Shown here one piece after another: positions 45,678 to 53,420 of a stretch of 64,000 nt of DNA. The stretch spans positions 1-64,000 of the forward strand of contig CANMSB010000023.1 in assembly GCA_947500445.1 (NCBI GenBank), in the 5' to 3' direction. Both the position numbers and the translations under genes were made by a program. The notes under the pieces were generated by a model. It saw only the letters and a program-made list of their open reading frames with translations. It did no database searches and was not told the DNA's origin. The DNA comes from an uncultured Flavobacteriaceae bacterium. Its GTDB lineage: Bacteria > Bacteroidota > Bacteroidia > Flavobacteriales > Flavobacteriaceae. The number at the start of each line of letters is the position of its first letter. Position 1 is the stretch's first letter.

Positions 45678-46120
45678 ATTATAATTTAACCTGTCCGGTT
45701 TCAACTTCGAGAACTAGATTGAATTTTAATGCTTGATTCTGGGAATTGTAAACCCTGTTGTTTGTCCTATATACAAGGGAAGAAATTCATTATTTGTATT
45801 TATGTAATTCAAGAATACGCAGAAAATTTTTCCGGTTCCCTTTAAAAAAGAAAAATTACGGTTCTATCGAAAGGGGTGCCTTTGTATTGGTCGTACAAAG
45901 TGATTTGAACCTAAAAAAACGTCAAATCATCGAATTTTGTACTTATCGATAAAAAAACCTAAAATTTATAAGGTTTTTCTGTAGTGTGTCTTTTTCGGTA
46001 ACCTCTATATTGTGGGCTCGTTATCGTTAAGAAGAATTGGAAAACCTTTTCGGACGATAACCTAACCAAAAGCGGCTTCGTTATAATTTAAGGAGTACAT
46101 AACCCCTTAAACTATTAATT
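45678..46120. other. Spacer between the two micro-lipoproteins
   Basis: No convincing gene lies in these 443 bases; a 64-codon plus-strand frame (45758-45952) has no signal, spacing or family support. The only notable word is ttcggtaacctc at 45994-46005, a one-base variant of part of the att-like 15-mer. Confidence 0.45.
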
Positions 46121-46261
46121 ATGAAGAAGTTGTTTTTAGCGGTCGTAGCAGCAGGATTATTACTCGGTACTTATTCCTGCGAAACGGAAAGCACGGCCGA
46201 AACGGATACTATCTATGCAATCGACAAAGACGACGTGGTTTCCCCAGGAGAAAAGGGTTAA
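46121..46261 (+). CDS. Micro-lipoprotein 2 (46 residues)
   Basis: A 46-residue peptide with signal MKKLFLAVVAAGLLLG, lipobox TYSC at about 21-24, and a tail ending TIYAIDKDDVVSPGEKG. The start is preceded by aggagtacata, a plausible ribosome-binding stretch. The mature lipopeptide would have about 23 residues and shares the YA-x-DKD motif with micro-lipoprotein 1. Its stop codon overlaps the frame of the following membrane-protein gene, so the two are probably expressed together. Confidence 0.65.
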   Translation: MKKLFLAVVAAGLLLGTYSCETESTAETDTIYAIDKDDVVSPGEKG

Positions 46262-46775
46262 GAATATTATTTTAGGGGTGGTGTTTCTTACAGGTTTTAT
46301 CGCCCCTTACTCTCATATTGTATTTAATAATTCTGGTGTTGGTGGAATTTTTGGTTTTACCAAGATGTCTTCCTTTTTATTTTCAGTTGGATTTCCCATA
46401 TTCGGAATTGTACTTGCTTTTTTACTAAAATATGCAGCTAACTATCTACCAAACGAGTTGAATCGAATTTTTAATACCTTTTCATTCCTTACTTTTTTTA
46501 CTGGTTTCTATTTTTTGCTTTGGGCTATTAATCCGTATGTGGAAAAAGATTTTCATGCTTTTTTCTACTACGGATCGATGATTGCAATTTCTATAGTACT
46601 CTCGTATGCATTTAAACAGTATACCGTAAGCACAATCGACGTCTTAAAAAATAAGATTAGATATATCATGAACCTAATGATTGTCGATGCTATTAAAAAA
46701 GGCCATGTGAAGGACGAGGACCGGTATGAGGAAGAAATTATTTATCCCGCTTTAGATAAATTGGATGAAAAGTAG
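46215..46775 (+). CDS. Four-helix membrane protein of unknown function
   Basis: A protein of up to 186 residues. After about 15 residues come four hydrophobic segments (about 18-38, 49-70, 88-107 and 117-134) and a charged cytoplasmic tail. No family is recognised. The start is uncertain: the only in-frame ATG (46215) lies 47 bases inside micro-lipoprotein 2, while the natural N-terminus KNIILGVVF is reached at 46260 without a standard start codon. It overlaps the following coiled-coil gene by 11 bases. Confidence 0.68.
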   Translation: MQSTKTTWFPQEKRVKNIILGVVFLTGFIAPYSHIVFNNSGVGGIFGFTKMSSFLFSVGFPIFGIVLAFLLKYAANYLPNELNRIFNTFSFLTFFTGFYFLLWAINPYVEKDFHAFFYYGSMIAISIVLSYAFKQYTVSTIDVLKNKIRYIMNLMIVDAIKKGHVKDEDRYEEEIIYPALDKLDEK

Positions 46776-46947
46776 AAAGGGTCAAATTGAACGATTAAAG
46801 GAGCAGGGGTTTTTGAACGATGATTCCATTGCACAGTTACGGCAGCGTTTAAAGGAAAGGCTGCAAAAAGATAGAACAGCGCAAGAGGAGGAGATAACGG
46901 CCTTAAAAAATGAGATTGAGGAAATAAAACTTCGATTGGGTTATTGA
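46765..46947 (+). CDS. 60-residue coiled-coil protein
   Basis: A small, highly charged helical protein (RLKEQGFLNDDSIAQLRQRL, then a Glu/Lys heptad-like stretch). It starts within the last codons of the membrane-protein gene (11-base overlap), which supports translation. It ends against the convergent XRE regulator with a seven-base overlap of the two 3' ends. It may dimerise or bind the regulator's helical tail, which is speculation. Confidence 0.6.
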   Translation: MKSRKGQIERLKEQGFLNDDSIAQLRQRLKERLQKDRTAQEEEITALKNEIEEIKLRLGY

Positions 46948-47399
46948 GATTGCGATATTTTATCCAACGTTCTTTTGATTTTACTAATTTCATGTTTAAG
47001 AAGATCGATTTCGTCCAGTCCGATAACGTTCTTCGCCAATATTTTAAATTCTTCCAGGTGAAAGTACGCTTCTTTGTGGCGGTCTATAAAATCAATGACT
47101 TCTGTAGGGTTGATGCGGTCTAGCAAAAATTGCAACACATATTCCCGCGGATTCGGCATTTTCTCGGCGCTTTTTCGAAGGTTGGGATGGAGGAGTTCAA
47201 GAATACTTTCCATTTTGTACTTCCGTTCTTCTTCCTCGCCAAATACAATTTCTAAAATCTTTTTCTTGGAGTCCGGTATCGCTGTGTTCCCTTTTTCATA
47301 GTTGATGATGGTTCCTTTGCTGACACCGATACGTTGCGCAAGTTCGGGTTGGGTCAACCCCAACAACCTTCTTTTTTCTCTTAATTCGCTACTAGTCAT
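46941..47399 (-). CDS. XRE-family transcriptional regulator with a helical tail
   Basis: A 152-residue DNA-binding protein. The HTH domain (about 1-55) has LREKRRLLGLTQPELAQRIGVSKG in standard form and INYEKGNTAIP. The remaining 95 residues are helical with a coiled-coil end. It faces the convergent membrane/coiled-coil genes and diverges from the 47533 gene across 133 bases that hold an inverted repeat (47484-47511). It probably regulates itself and one or both neighbouring units. Confidence 0.9.
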   Translation of the reverse strand: MTSSELREKRRLLGLTQPELAQRIGVSKGTIINYEKGNTAIPDSKKKILEIVFGEEEERKYKMESILELLHPNLRKSAEKMPNPREYVLQFLLDRINPTEVIDFIDRHKEAYFHLEEFKILAKNVIGLDEIDLLKHEISKIKRTLDKISQSQ

Positions 47400-47483
47400 C
47401 TGTATAAATTAACCTAAAATTCTTACAAAAAGTTGCTTTTAAACCACAAAAAGATTAATATTGAACTAAAATAATACGATAAA

Positions 47484-47511
47484 GGTACAAAAATAATCCC
47501 CTTGTTGTACC
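47484..47511. promoter_or_regulatory. Candidate XRE operator
   Basis: A perfect 7-bp inverted repeat (ggtacaa at 47484-47490 and ttgtacc at 47505-47511) with a 14-base spacer in the divergent gap between the XRE gene and the 47533 gene. Confidence 0.5.
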
Positions 47512-47532
47512 TAGCTAAACAAATATATAAAA

Positions 47533-47766
47533 ATGAGTGGATATTTCACCCAAGAAGAACTTTTGTTGCTAAAGGGCAAGTATGCAAGCTTGGCGAGAAA
47601 ATATAAAAGCACGACCACGTACGTACAGATGTTGGCGCTGGGGGAGCGGCAATTGAATACACAATTGGCACGAATGATATATGATGATATCAAAAGAACG
47701 GTTACCCTATTTACACCACTTTCGGATGAAGAGTTGACGCTCTTGAAGGGTAAGCAGTACAAATAA
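47533..47766 (+). CDS. Small protein of unknown family (77 residues)
   Basis: A 77-residue cytoplasmic protein, probably all-helical, beginning MSGYFTQEELLLLKGKYA and ending with an internal echo of this phrase (DEELTLLKGKQYK), an apparent repeat of a leucine-rich motif. No family is recognised. It is the first gene of a plus-strand series leading to the toxin-like gene and shares its upstream gap with the XRE regulator. Confidence 0.65.
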   Translation: MSGYFTQEELLLLKGKYASLARKYKSTTTYVQMLALGERQLNTQLARMIYDDIKRTVTLFTPLSDEELTLLKGKQYK

Positions 47767-47788
47767 GGGAATAACATACCAACCAATA

Positions 47789-48076
47789 ATGATGCTAAAA
47801 TTTAAAAAGCAGCTTTTTAAGGTTTACGAACTCCAAGCGGAGCATGTACAATTTTATATGGACGCTACCGGAGCCATACATTGGGCAACGAGCAATGACG
47901 ATATCAAAAGATTAAGCGCCTTACCGTTACGGCTACAAGTCCCTTTTATGGTGAAGTTCATTAGAAATCATCATTTGGCCGAAAAGCTTCGGTATATCGA
48001 AGATCCTTTAGTGGGTATAGAGGTGTACATCAAGGCCAATTTTTTAGAAAATAAGGAAAAGGAATCAGGTTGTTGA
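47789..48076 (+). CDS. Small protein of unknown family (95 residues)
   Basis: A 95-residue soluble protein with alpha/beta character (FYMDATGAIHWATSND, then a helical half and a C-terminal Cys). It follows the 77-residue gene by 22 bases and precedes the toxin-like lipoprotein gene by 35 bases. No family is recognised. Because it is co-directional with the toxin and partner genes, it may belong to the same transcript. Confidence 0.62.
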   Translation: MMLKFKKQLFKVYELQAEHVQFYMDATGAIHWATSNDDIKRLSALPLRLQVPFMVKFIRNHHLAEKLRYIEDPLVGIEVYIKANFLENKEKESGC

Positions 48077-48111
48077 TTTCTGCAAATATGTTAAACTTAA
48101 ATCCAATAAAT

Positions 48112-50004
48112 ATGAGAACACCATTCAAAGCAGTTCTACTGCTCAGTATTGTATCATTTCTCTTTCTCGGCTGTGAGCAGGAGAAGTTACTCCCGGCTTC
48201 GGATGACCCCATTAGTTTAGAAACAACGGGTACTACCGTATATCATGAACGAGTTGCTGCAATCGACATTCCCGAAATCAGCGATATGATTTCCCAAAAC
48301 ATAGGGGGGGAAAAAGGCGTATTGAAAATGCAGACCCATAATTCAAAAAACATTGGATCCTATACCGTAAACTGGGACGAGGTGAACCTGATTACCGATT
48401 CGCTTGGTATCGAAAACTACGCCTTTCGTTTGGAGACCGAAAACCCCGATCCTTTGGTTTTTTACAATGTTATCGCCACAAAAGATGCTGAGGGGGAACT
48501 TCTCAATCCCGTTATCGCCGAATATGTTATGGATCAAGCCTTTGCATTGCAATGGCGATTGGATCCGGACAAGCTGCGCGACTTTAGGGGAGCGGTATAC
48601 TACTACGATATGGCAGGCGAAGCCTATTCCAAGACGGGTAAGGGGGCGGTTTTAAATGCGTTGAGGGACGGCCCTCCATGCCCGAGCATTACGTTTGGCC
48701 CAACGGGTCCAAACAACACCATTCCCAATATCTACTGTTGGTCCTATATAAGCTACGGATTGTGTGAGACTCAAATCGAATATGGCGGTACGGGGTATCA
48801 TACGGCCGAATCGGGCTGTCATGCAGGTACAGGTAGCCCTATCATGGGGTATGGTGTAACTTGTAGCACCTCGCCGGGAGGTAGCGGTGGTGGAGATGTT
48901 CAAAAGGCGGCTATGACTTCGCGATGCGGATCTGGAGGTGGAAGACCTGCACTTCCTGGAGGCGTTCCGATAAACCCGGGAAGTCCAGGGGAAGCCGATT
49001 TCGGAAGTTTTGTGGGGATGTTGGACAATGACATACAACTAACCTTGGCACAGGAAGAGTTTTTGGAAGAGGGGCCCGAGGTAGAATTGGTTTTAGAGCT
49101 GCAACTATATCTAGACAAGGAAGAAAACAGTGCGGAAGCCAAAGAATTTGCTAGAAATGTGGTTTCCTACATCATGCAGGTCAATGACCCTACTCCCACT
49201 TCTGAGGAACGTGAATTTATAGCTGATGTTTCCGAATATATGAAAAATTCGATCTTACCGGAGCAGACAACCAGAGCGGAACTAATAGAGCAGATTCAGA
49301 TACTCACTGGTATCATAAAAAAGTTTGGTAGTGCCAGTGAAAAGCAAATGGCGGACTCGTTAGAACAAGTGAATCAATCTTTAAACGAAAGGTTCGATAG
49401 CGAACTTTATACATATTATGAGCTGTTATACAACCTTAGGTTCGATATGCAAAAACGTAGGGTAATGAATATCGTTGTCGATGCGGCATTAGCCTTTCAA
49501 CCAGTTATAGAAGTTGCCCTCTGGGAGGTTGGTGGTGCATTTGCTCTGAAGATATTAGGGAAACTTCCTTCAGCGCTAAAATCACTGGGAATCTTAAGGA
49601 TTATAGAAAACCTTAAAATTAGCAGTTCTTTATCTAAATTTGCACACGCTCAAAAATATGGTTTTCAAACCTACGCACAACATGTAAAGTTTTTTTCCGA
49701 TATGAATATATCAAGATCAAAGTTGGGCATAGAGGTCCACCATTTGATTGAGAAACGATTTGTAAAAAATAATGCGGTGGCCGCTTGGATTGGTAGGGTC
49801 GAGAGTGAGATACAATCCATAGTGCTTACGAAAGCAGAACATAAGATATTTACCGATAAATGGAAGAGCGCTATTGGGTATGACAGTCAAGCTGCTGGAA
49901 CTACGGGTTTTAATACCTCGACAGTGCCTTTAGATGTCTTAAAAGCGGAGGCAAAAAAAATATATAAGGAGTACCCGGATATTATTAGAGTTTTGGGATT
50001 ATGA
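48112..50004 (+). CDS. Lipoprotein with an HNH-like polymorphic-toxin C-terminus
   Basis: A 630-residue lipoprotein. The start is set at 48112 (MRTPFKAVLL); the frame reaches 14 codons further upstream without a signal. The lipobox is FLGCE at about residue 21. Residues about 40-190 are a beta-rich region seen in other Flavobacteriaceae exported lipoproteins; 190-310 are Cys/Gly/Pro-rich with at least six Cys; 310-450 helical; 450-490 hydrophobic; the last 110 carry EVHHLIEKRF and VLTKAEHKIFTDKWKSAIGY, which resemble the HNH-type nuclease tails of Rhs-like toxins. It overlaps the next gene by four bases, the arrangement of a toxin with its immunity gene. Confidence 0.78.
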   Translation: MRTPFKAVLLLSIVSFLFLGCEQEKLLPASDDPISLETTGTTVYHERVAAIDIPEISDMISQNIGGEKGVLKMQTHNSKNIGSYTVNWDEVNLITDSLGIENYAFRLETENPDPLVFYNVIATKDAEGELLNPVIAEYVMDQAFALQWRLDPDKLRDFRGAVYYYDMAGEAYSKTGKGAVLNALRDGPPCPSITFGPTGPNNTIPNIYCWSYISYGLCETQIEYGGTGYHTAESGCHAGTGSPIMGYGVTCSTSPGGSGGGDVQKAAMTSRCGSGGGRPALPGGVPINPGSPGEADFGSFVGMLDNDIQLTLAQEEFLEEGPEVELVLELQLYLDKEENSAEAKEFARNVVSYIMQVNDPTPTSEEREFIADVSEYMKNSILPEQTTRAELIEQIQILTGIIKKFGSASEKQMADSLEQVNQSLNERFDSELYTYYELLYNLRFDMQKRRVMNIVVDAALAFQPVIEVALWEVGGAFALKILGKLPSALKSLGILRIIENLKISSSLSKFAHAQKYGFQTYAQHVKFFSDMNISRSKLGIEVHHLIEKRFVKNNAVAAWIGRVESEIQSIVLTKAEHKIFTDKWKSAIGYDSQAAGTTGFNTSTVPLDVLKAEAKKIYKEYPDIIRVLGL

Positions 50005-50825
50005 CAAAAACGTACTATTTTTTTGGCGAATGGAGAAAAAAGGATATCGATTTTCTAAATTCTTTAGGCTTAGATCGGGATGTTGAACTTGGAGCTGATA
50101 GTTTCTCCATACGTGAGGGTGAGATTTACTCGAAAATCATAGACCATTTTTCCAAAAAAAAACCATTGTTCGGTAAAGTAAGACCGGAAGGGTATATTTG
50201 TAGACCATCTACGACCCTGTTTTCAAAACAAGATTTGGACGAATCACCATATTTTTGGCTACGCGGGGCGGCTGTGCATATCACCGGATTTAGCCCATAT
50301 GACGCAAAGTATGAAGATATGTTTGATTTCGAATGTTCCGAATGTCGAACGGCCCGAAAGCAATTACAACACTACCGATTTTCAGAACCAAAACTAGGAA
50401 AAAAGAACGCAGCTTTCGTGTTACATTATCAAGATGATCTTTTTTTTAAGAAGGATTTCTACGAAAAAGTGTTACACCCATATGGGGTGGGCTGTCAGGA
50501 CTATATTGTAGCGGCTACGGGTAAGGTTTCTGAAAGTTACGTTCAGTTGGAACTTCCGATAGCTAAAAGTCCACTGCATATTGAAGGCACTGCCTATGAT
50601 ACCGAAGAACATTGTGGGACTTGTGGAAGAAAGCAATATTCTATTCAGATATTGGACTTTTTCCCACCTTTTAAGGAGTCATTCGATTTTCACCTCTGTA
50701 AAACCCAAGAGATGTTTGGCGGTAGTCAGAGGGTAATGATTTCGAGAGAGCTTACCGAAAGGTTATTGGAAGAAAAAGTGCTAAAATACGTGGATTACCA
50801 ATTGGTTCCTATAGCTTCAATATAA
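50001..50825 (+). CDS. Candidate immunity protein with two Cys pairs
   Basis: A 274-residue soluble protein of no family I can name. It has two similar halves, each with a Cys-x-x-Cys pair (ECSECR at about 111-116 and HCGTCGR at about 205-211), which may bind zinc. There is no signal peptide, so it would act in the cytoplasm, where a nuclease toxin would be harmful. Its ATG overlaps the toxin-like stop by four bases (ATGA). A terminator lies at 50888-50916. The role as immunity protein rests on this position only. Confidence 0.65.
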   Translation: MTKTYYFFGEWRKKDIDFLNSLGLDRDVELGADSFSIREGEIYSKIIDHFSKKKPLFGKVRPEGYICRPSTTLFSKQDLDESPYFWLRGAAVHITGFSPYDAKYEDMFDFECSECRTARKQLQHYRFSEPKLGKKNAAFVLHYQDDLFFKKDFYEKVLHPYGVGCQDYIVAATGKVSESYVQLELPIAKSPLHIEGTAYDTEEHCGTCGRKQYSIQILDFFPPFKESFDFHLCKTQEMFGGSQRVMISRELTERLLEEKVLKYVDYQLVPIASI

Positions 50826-50887
50826 ACCTTTCAGTACTTTTAGATCAATGATTTCTTTTATTTTATAACGTGATATTGATTTGATAG

Positions 50888-50916
50888 AACGGCGGGGCAT
50901 AGCACCGCCGTTTTCG
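50888..50916 (+). terminator. Rho-independent terminator after the toxin-immunity pair
   Basis: A perfect 8-bp GC-rich stem (aacggcgg at 50888-50895 with ccgccgtt at 50905-50912) is followed by TTCGTT. It lies 62 bases past the preceding stop codon. Confidence 0.8.
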
Positions 50917-51064
50917 TTACTGTCCATTCATTACAGATTTGATATTTCCAATTATTGCTTGTTTTGCCATTCTAGTTAATTATCGCTAACGAATAACTTA
51001 TTAATCTTAATTAAAAGCGAGTTTTTTCTTATTTTTCCAATATCAATTTAAATAAATAATAATC

Positions 51065-51712
51065 ATGAAGAGTACTATACAACTTTGCATAACCATAATT
51101 CTCTTTCTGCTTAACACTATACTCAACGCCCAAGATAAAACGGTACTCGTAACGTTAAAACAAGAAGGTAATAGCTTGGTAACAAAGGCCATCAATAATA
51201 GTAATAGCCAGCAGGAAGTAACAGTGACGATGGAGGTGAAAAACTGTAACGGATACAAGGGGCCCGTAACCAAACTGGTAGGGGCCAAAAAAACCGTAGA
51301 GATGGTTCGGTTAACGCCATTGCCCAATAAAGTACCTCAGGTTTCTTACAACTACTCCTACGTTCCAAAACTTTCGGATGCGGAAATCGCGGCACAGGAA
51401 AAGCAACTGCAGGAAAAGCGAGTATCCGTACTAGGCGAAATAAACAAGGGAATCATACTTTTTTCGCAAGACGGTTGCCCGAGATGCAGCTATGCCGTGA
51501 CCTACCTTCTTGAAAACGATATCGATTTTAAAATGGTAGAGACTACCGAGGACGAAGCCAAAAAACAGGCCATGTGGGAAATCATCCGTGCCGAAAATCC
51601 TGATATCACCGAAATCACCTTTCCGGTGTTCCTAGTGAATGGCAAACTATCGTACAGCATCGAGGACTTGAAGGGTTTTACCTCTGAGTTGGATGTTTTT
51701 AAAATTAATTAA
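51065..51712 (+). CDS. Exported protein with a glutaredoxin-like domain
   Basis: A 215-residue protein with a signal peptide (cleavage near LNAQ). Residues 22-100 are a beta domain. The C-terminal half (about 125-210) looks like glutaredoxin: IILFSQDGCPRCSYAVTYLLENDI with CxxC as Cys-Pro-Arg-Cys, the cis-Pro phrase TFPVFLVNG and a terminal helix. It should act on disulfides in the periplasm or at the cell surface, which is unusual for a glutaredoxin fold. It follows a terminator and has its own unit. Confidence 0.8.
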   Translation: MKSTIQLCITIILFLLNTILNAQDKTVLVTLKQEGNSLVTKAINNSNSQQEVTVTMEVKNCNGYKGPVTKLVGAKKTVEMVRLTPLPNKVPQVSYNYSYVPKLSDAEIAAQEKQLQEKRVSVLGEINKGIILFSQDGCPRCSYAVTYLLENDIDFKMVETTEDEAKKQAMWEIIRAENPDITEITFPVFLVNGKLSYSIEDLKGFTSELDVFKIN

Positions 51713-51760
51713 GCGGTCTAGTACTAATTTCATCTTTTGTACATCAAACAGAAAATATTT

Positions 51761-52378
51761 ATGCGGATTCCATTAACGGCTATTTTTTTTCTTACTGTCA
51801 TAACAGCTATAGGACAGTTGGATAAAAAGGAATCCATCAACTTACTTTTCGGTTACGGAAAGCATGGCTCTGGCGATTTAACCGGATTTCAGTACGGCCT
51901 TCAATATTCCAAAGAGTTTGGCGAAAGATGGACTTGGATTCTAGAGTTCGGGGGCAGTCTTCATGACGCACAGGATGATGAATTGATATATCAAGATCAG
52001 ATTGGAAATGATGTTGATGCAACATTACATTTTGTAATTGGTGGTATACAAGCGGGGATTGGGACAAATTACAGTTTTGTGAAATCTGACAATCACCGTT
52101 TAGGAATTACCATTTTACCAATAATCAGATATCAAGCCACATCTATTAGTGATTTAATAGCAACATTTTCCCCAGGGGCTACCGATTTGCCTTTTCCGGT
52201 GAGAGTACTCGAAAGATTTGAGCCAGCACGAACCGTATCCATTGGATCAGCATTTAGAGTAGGCTACGAATATTCATTAGGTGAAAACTACGTATTAGGT
52301 ATTCAAGCAAGTTTTCAGACCGATACCAATGGGGATTCAATTTTGGGTTCGTTATTTTCTTTTGGTAAAACATTTTGA
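51761..52378 (+). CDS. Small outer-membrane beta-barrel, paralogue 1
   Basis: A 205-residue exported protein. The start is set at 51761 (MRIPLTAIFF), giving a normal signal peptide ending AIGQ. Alternating strands, Tyr/Gly-rich segments and a C-terminal Phe (GKTF) fit an eight-stranded outer-membrane barrel. It shares with the next gene GKHGSGDLTGFQYG-type, RYQATS, LPFPVR, RFEP and FQTDTNGDS motifs, about 200 residues each. Function unknown. Confidence 0.75.
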   Translation: MRIPLTAIFFLTVITAIGQLDKKESINLLFGYGKHGSGDLTGFQYGLQYSKEFGERWTWILEFGGSLHDAQDDELIYQDQIGNDVDATLHFVIGGIQAGIGTNYSFVKSDNHRLGITILPIIRYQATSISDLIATFSPGATDLPFPVRVLERFEPARTVSIGSAFRVGYEYSLGENYVLGIQASFQTDTNGDSILGSLFSFGKTF

Positions 52379-52388
52379 TAGTTATAAA

Positions 52389-53009
52389 ATGAGAGTTTTT
52401 ACTAGTATATTATTTGTTGTTTTTTATATTGTCAGCACTACTGCTCAACAAGAAAAACCAGCTTATTTGGAGTTCTCTTTTGGTAGGAGCCAACACGGTT
52501 CAGGTGACATACCAGGGTTTCATTATGGATTTAATTATGGCGAACAGTTTGGAAAAAGGTTTTTTTGGCAGTTGGGTTTTGAGGGCACGATTAACGATAT
52601 GCCAGATTTTTTGCTGTTTTATGAATTGCCCAATGGAGAAATCGTTGATGCCTCGTTACATACCGTTATAGCCGGTTATCAACTTACAACGGGGGTTAAT
52701 TACAATTTTATTCAATCTACACGCCATGAATTGGGGTTGGCATTGCTGCCCCTTTTTCGCTATCAAGCAACTTCTTTGAGTGATGCATATGATACCTTGT
52801 TTCCTGCTTTGACCAATCTTCCATTCCCGGTACGTAATATCTTTCGATTTGAACCGGGTCGAACATTCTCGGTCGGAGGGTCTGTACGCCTCCAATATCA
52901 ATTCAACTTTAGTGAAAAATATTATGTCGGATTGTTTGGAGCGTTTCAAACCGATACTAATGGCGATACGTTACCCCATTATTCCCTAAGAATTGGTCGG
53001 ACTTTTTAA
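52389..53009 (+). CDS. Small outer-membrane beta-barrel, paralogue 2
   Basis: A 206-residue exported barrel with signal peptide ending STTAQ; the start at 52389 follows the stop of paralogue 1 by ten bases, while the longer frame at 52329 would run into that gene. The shared motifs with paralogue 1 (GSGDIPGFHYG, LFRYQATSLSD, LPFPVR, FQTDTNGDT, terminal RTF) show a tandem duplication with substantial divergence. The pair is the last gene content of the island before the second ncRNA-like element. Confidence 0.75.
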   Translation: MRVFTSILFVVFYIVSTTAQQEKPAYLEFSFGRSQHGSGDIPGFHYGFNYGEQFGKRFFWQLGFEGTINDMPDFLLFYELPNGEIVDASLHTVIAGYQLTTGVNYNFIQSTRHELGLALLPLFRYQATSLSDAYDTLFPALTNLPFPVRNIFRFEPGRTFSVGGSVRLQYQFNFSEKYYVGLFGAFQTDTNGDTLPHYSLRIGRTF

Positions 53010-53040
53010 AAATGGTACACACTTTCTTTCTAAATTTAAA

Positions 53041-53217
53041 TTATCTTTAACGACATACAACAACAAGTTAAATCATATAAAAAGTCACCTATTCGGTTAC
53101 CCCGAAATCTTTAAAGTAGGGGAAGCCCCGAATAGCAAGGGATACGAGAGACAGGACAGGTTCCTGTCATCCCGACCGAACGGAAAAGTGATTTGCGAAA
53201 GCAGGTCACTTTTTTTG
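53041..53217 (+). ncRNA. Candidate structured ncRNA, copy B
   Basis: Matches copy A (37422-37650) in order: TTATCTTTA (53041-53049), 13 bases later acaagttaaatca (53063-53075), then cctgtcatcccgac (53163-53176), aacggaaaag (53179-53188) and a terminator stem (53184-53191 with 53206-53213, followed by T). The total is about 50 bases shorter. It also holds the att-like 15-mer at 53087-53101 within its interior. Conserved promoter, ends and terminator with a variable middle suggest a transcribed RNA. Confidence 0.5.
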
Positions 53218-53301
53218 TTTCCGAACTTGGCTCCGTGAGACTGTGGTACATGTTTTTTTGAAGTTTGCCAAGTATTTGGATTGTGCGGTCTAATGGGTAA
53301 A

Positions 53302-53377
53302 TGTCGATAAAATTAAATATTTCGACATATATTTATAAGGTGTCGATGTTATCGACATAGTAGCATTCAGGTGTCGA
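53302..53377. promoter_or_regulatory. Cluster of five phased TGTCGA half-sites
   Basis: Five copies of TGTCGA or its complement TCGACA start at 53302, 53322, 53341, 53352 and 53372, with alternating orientation and spacings of 20, 19, 11 and 20 bases, close to whole helical turns. This is the form of a cooperative operator. It stands just before a short open frame that may be the remnant of a gene. Confidence 0.5.
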
Positions 53378-53381
53378 AATC

Positions 53382-53420
53382 ATGTATAATCCAAAAGAAG
53401 CTTATGACGATTTACCGTAA
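53382..53420 (+). pseudogene. Possible remnant of the start of a Fic-family gene
   Basis: A 12-codon frame MYNPKEAYDDLP ends in a stop. The opening MYNPxxxYxDLP is what I recall from the N-termini of Bacteroidetes Fic (filamentation) proteins. With the operator-like cluster just upstream, a deleted or disrupted gene start is plausible, but the evidence is very short. Confidence 0.3.

Noticed and set aside
45758-45952. 64-codon plus-strand frame between the micro-lipoproteins
   Set aside because: No signal, family, start spacing or neighbour support was found.
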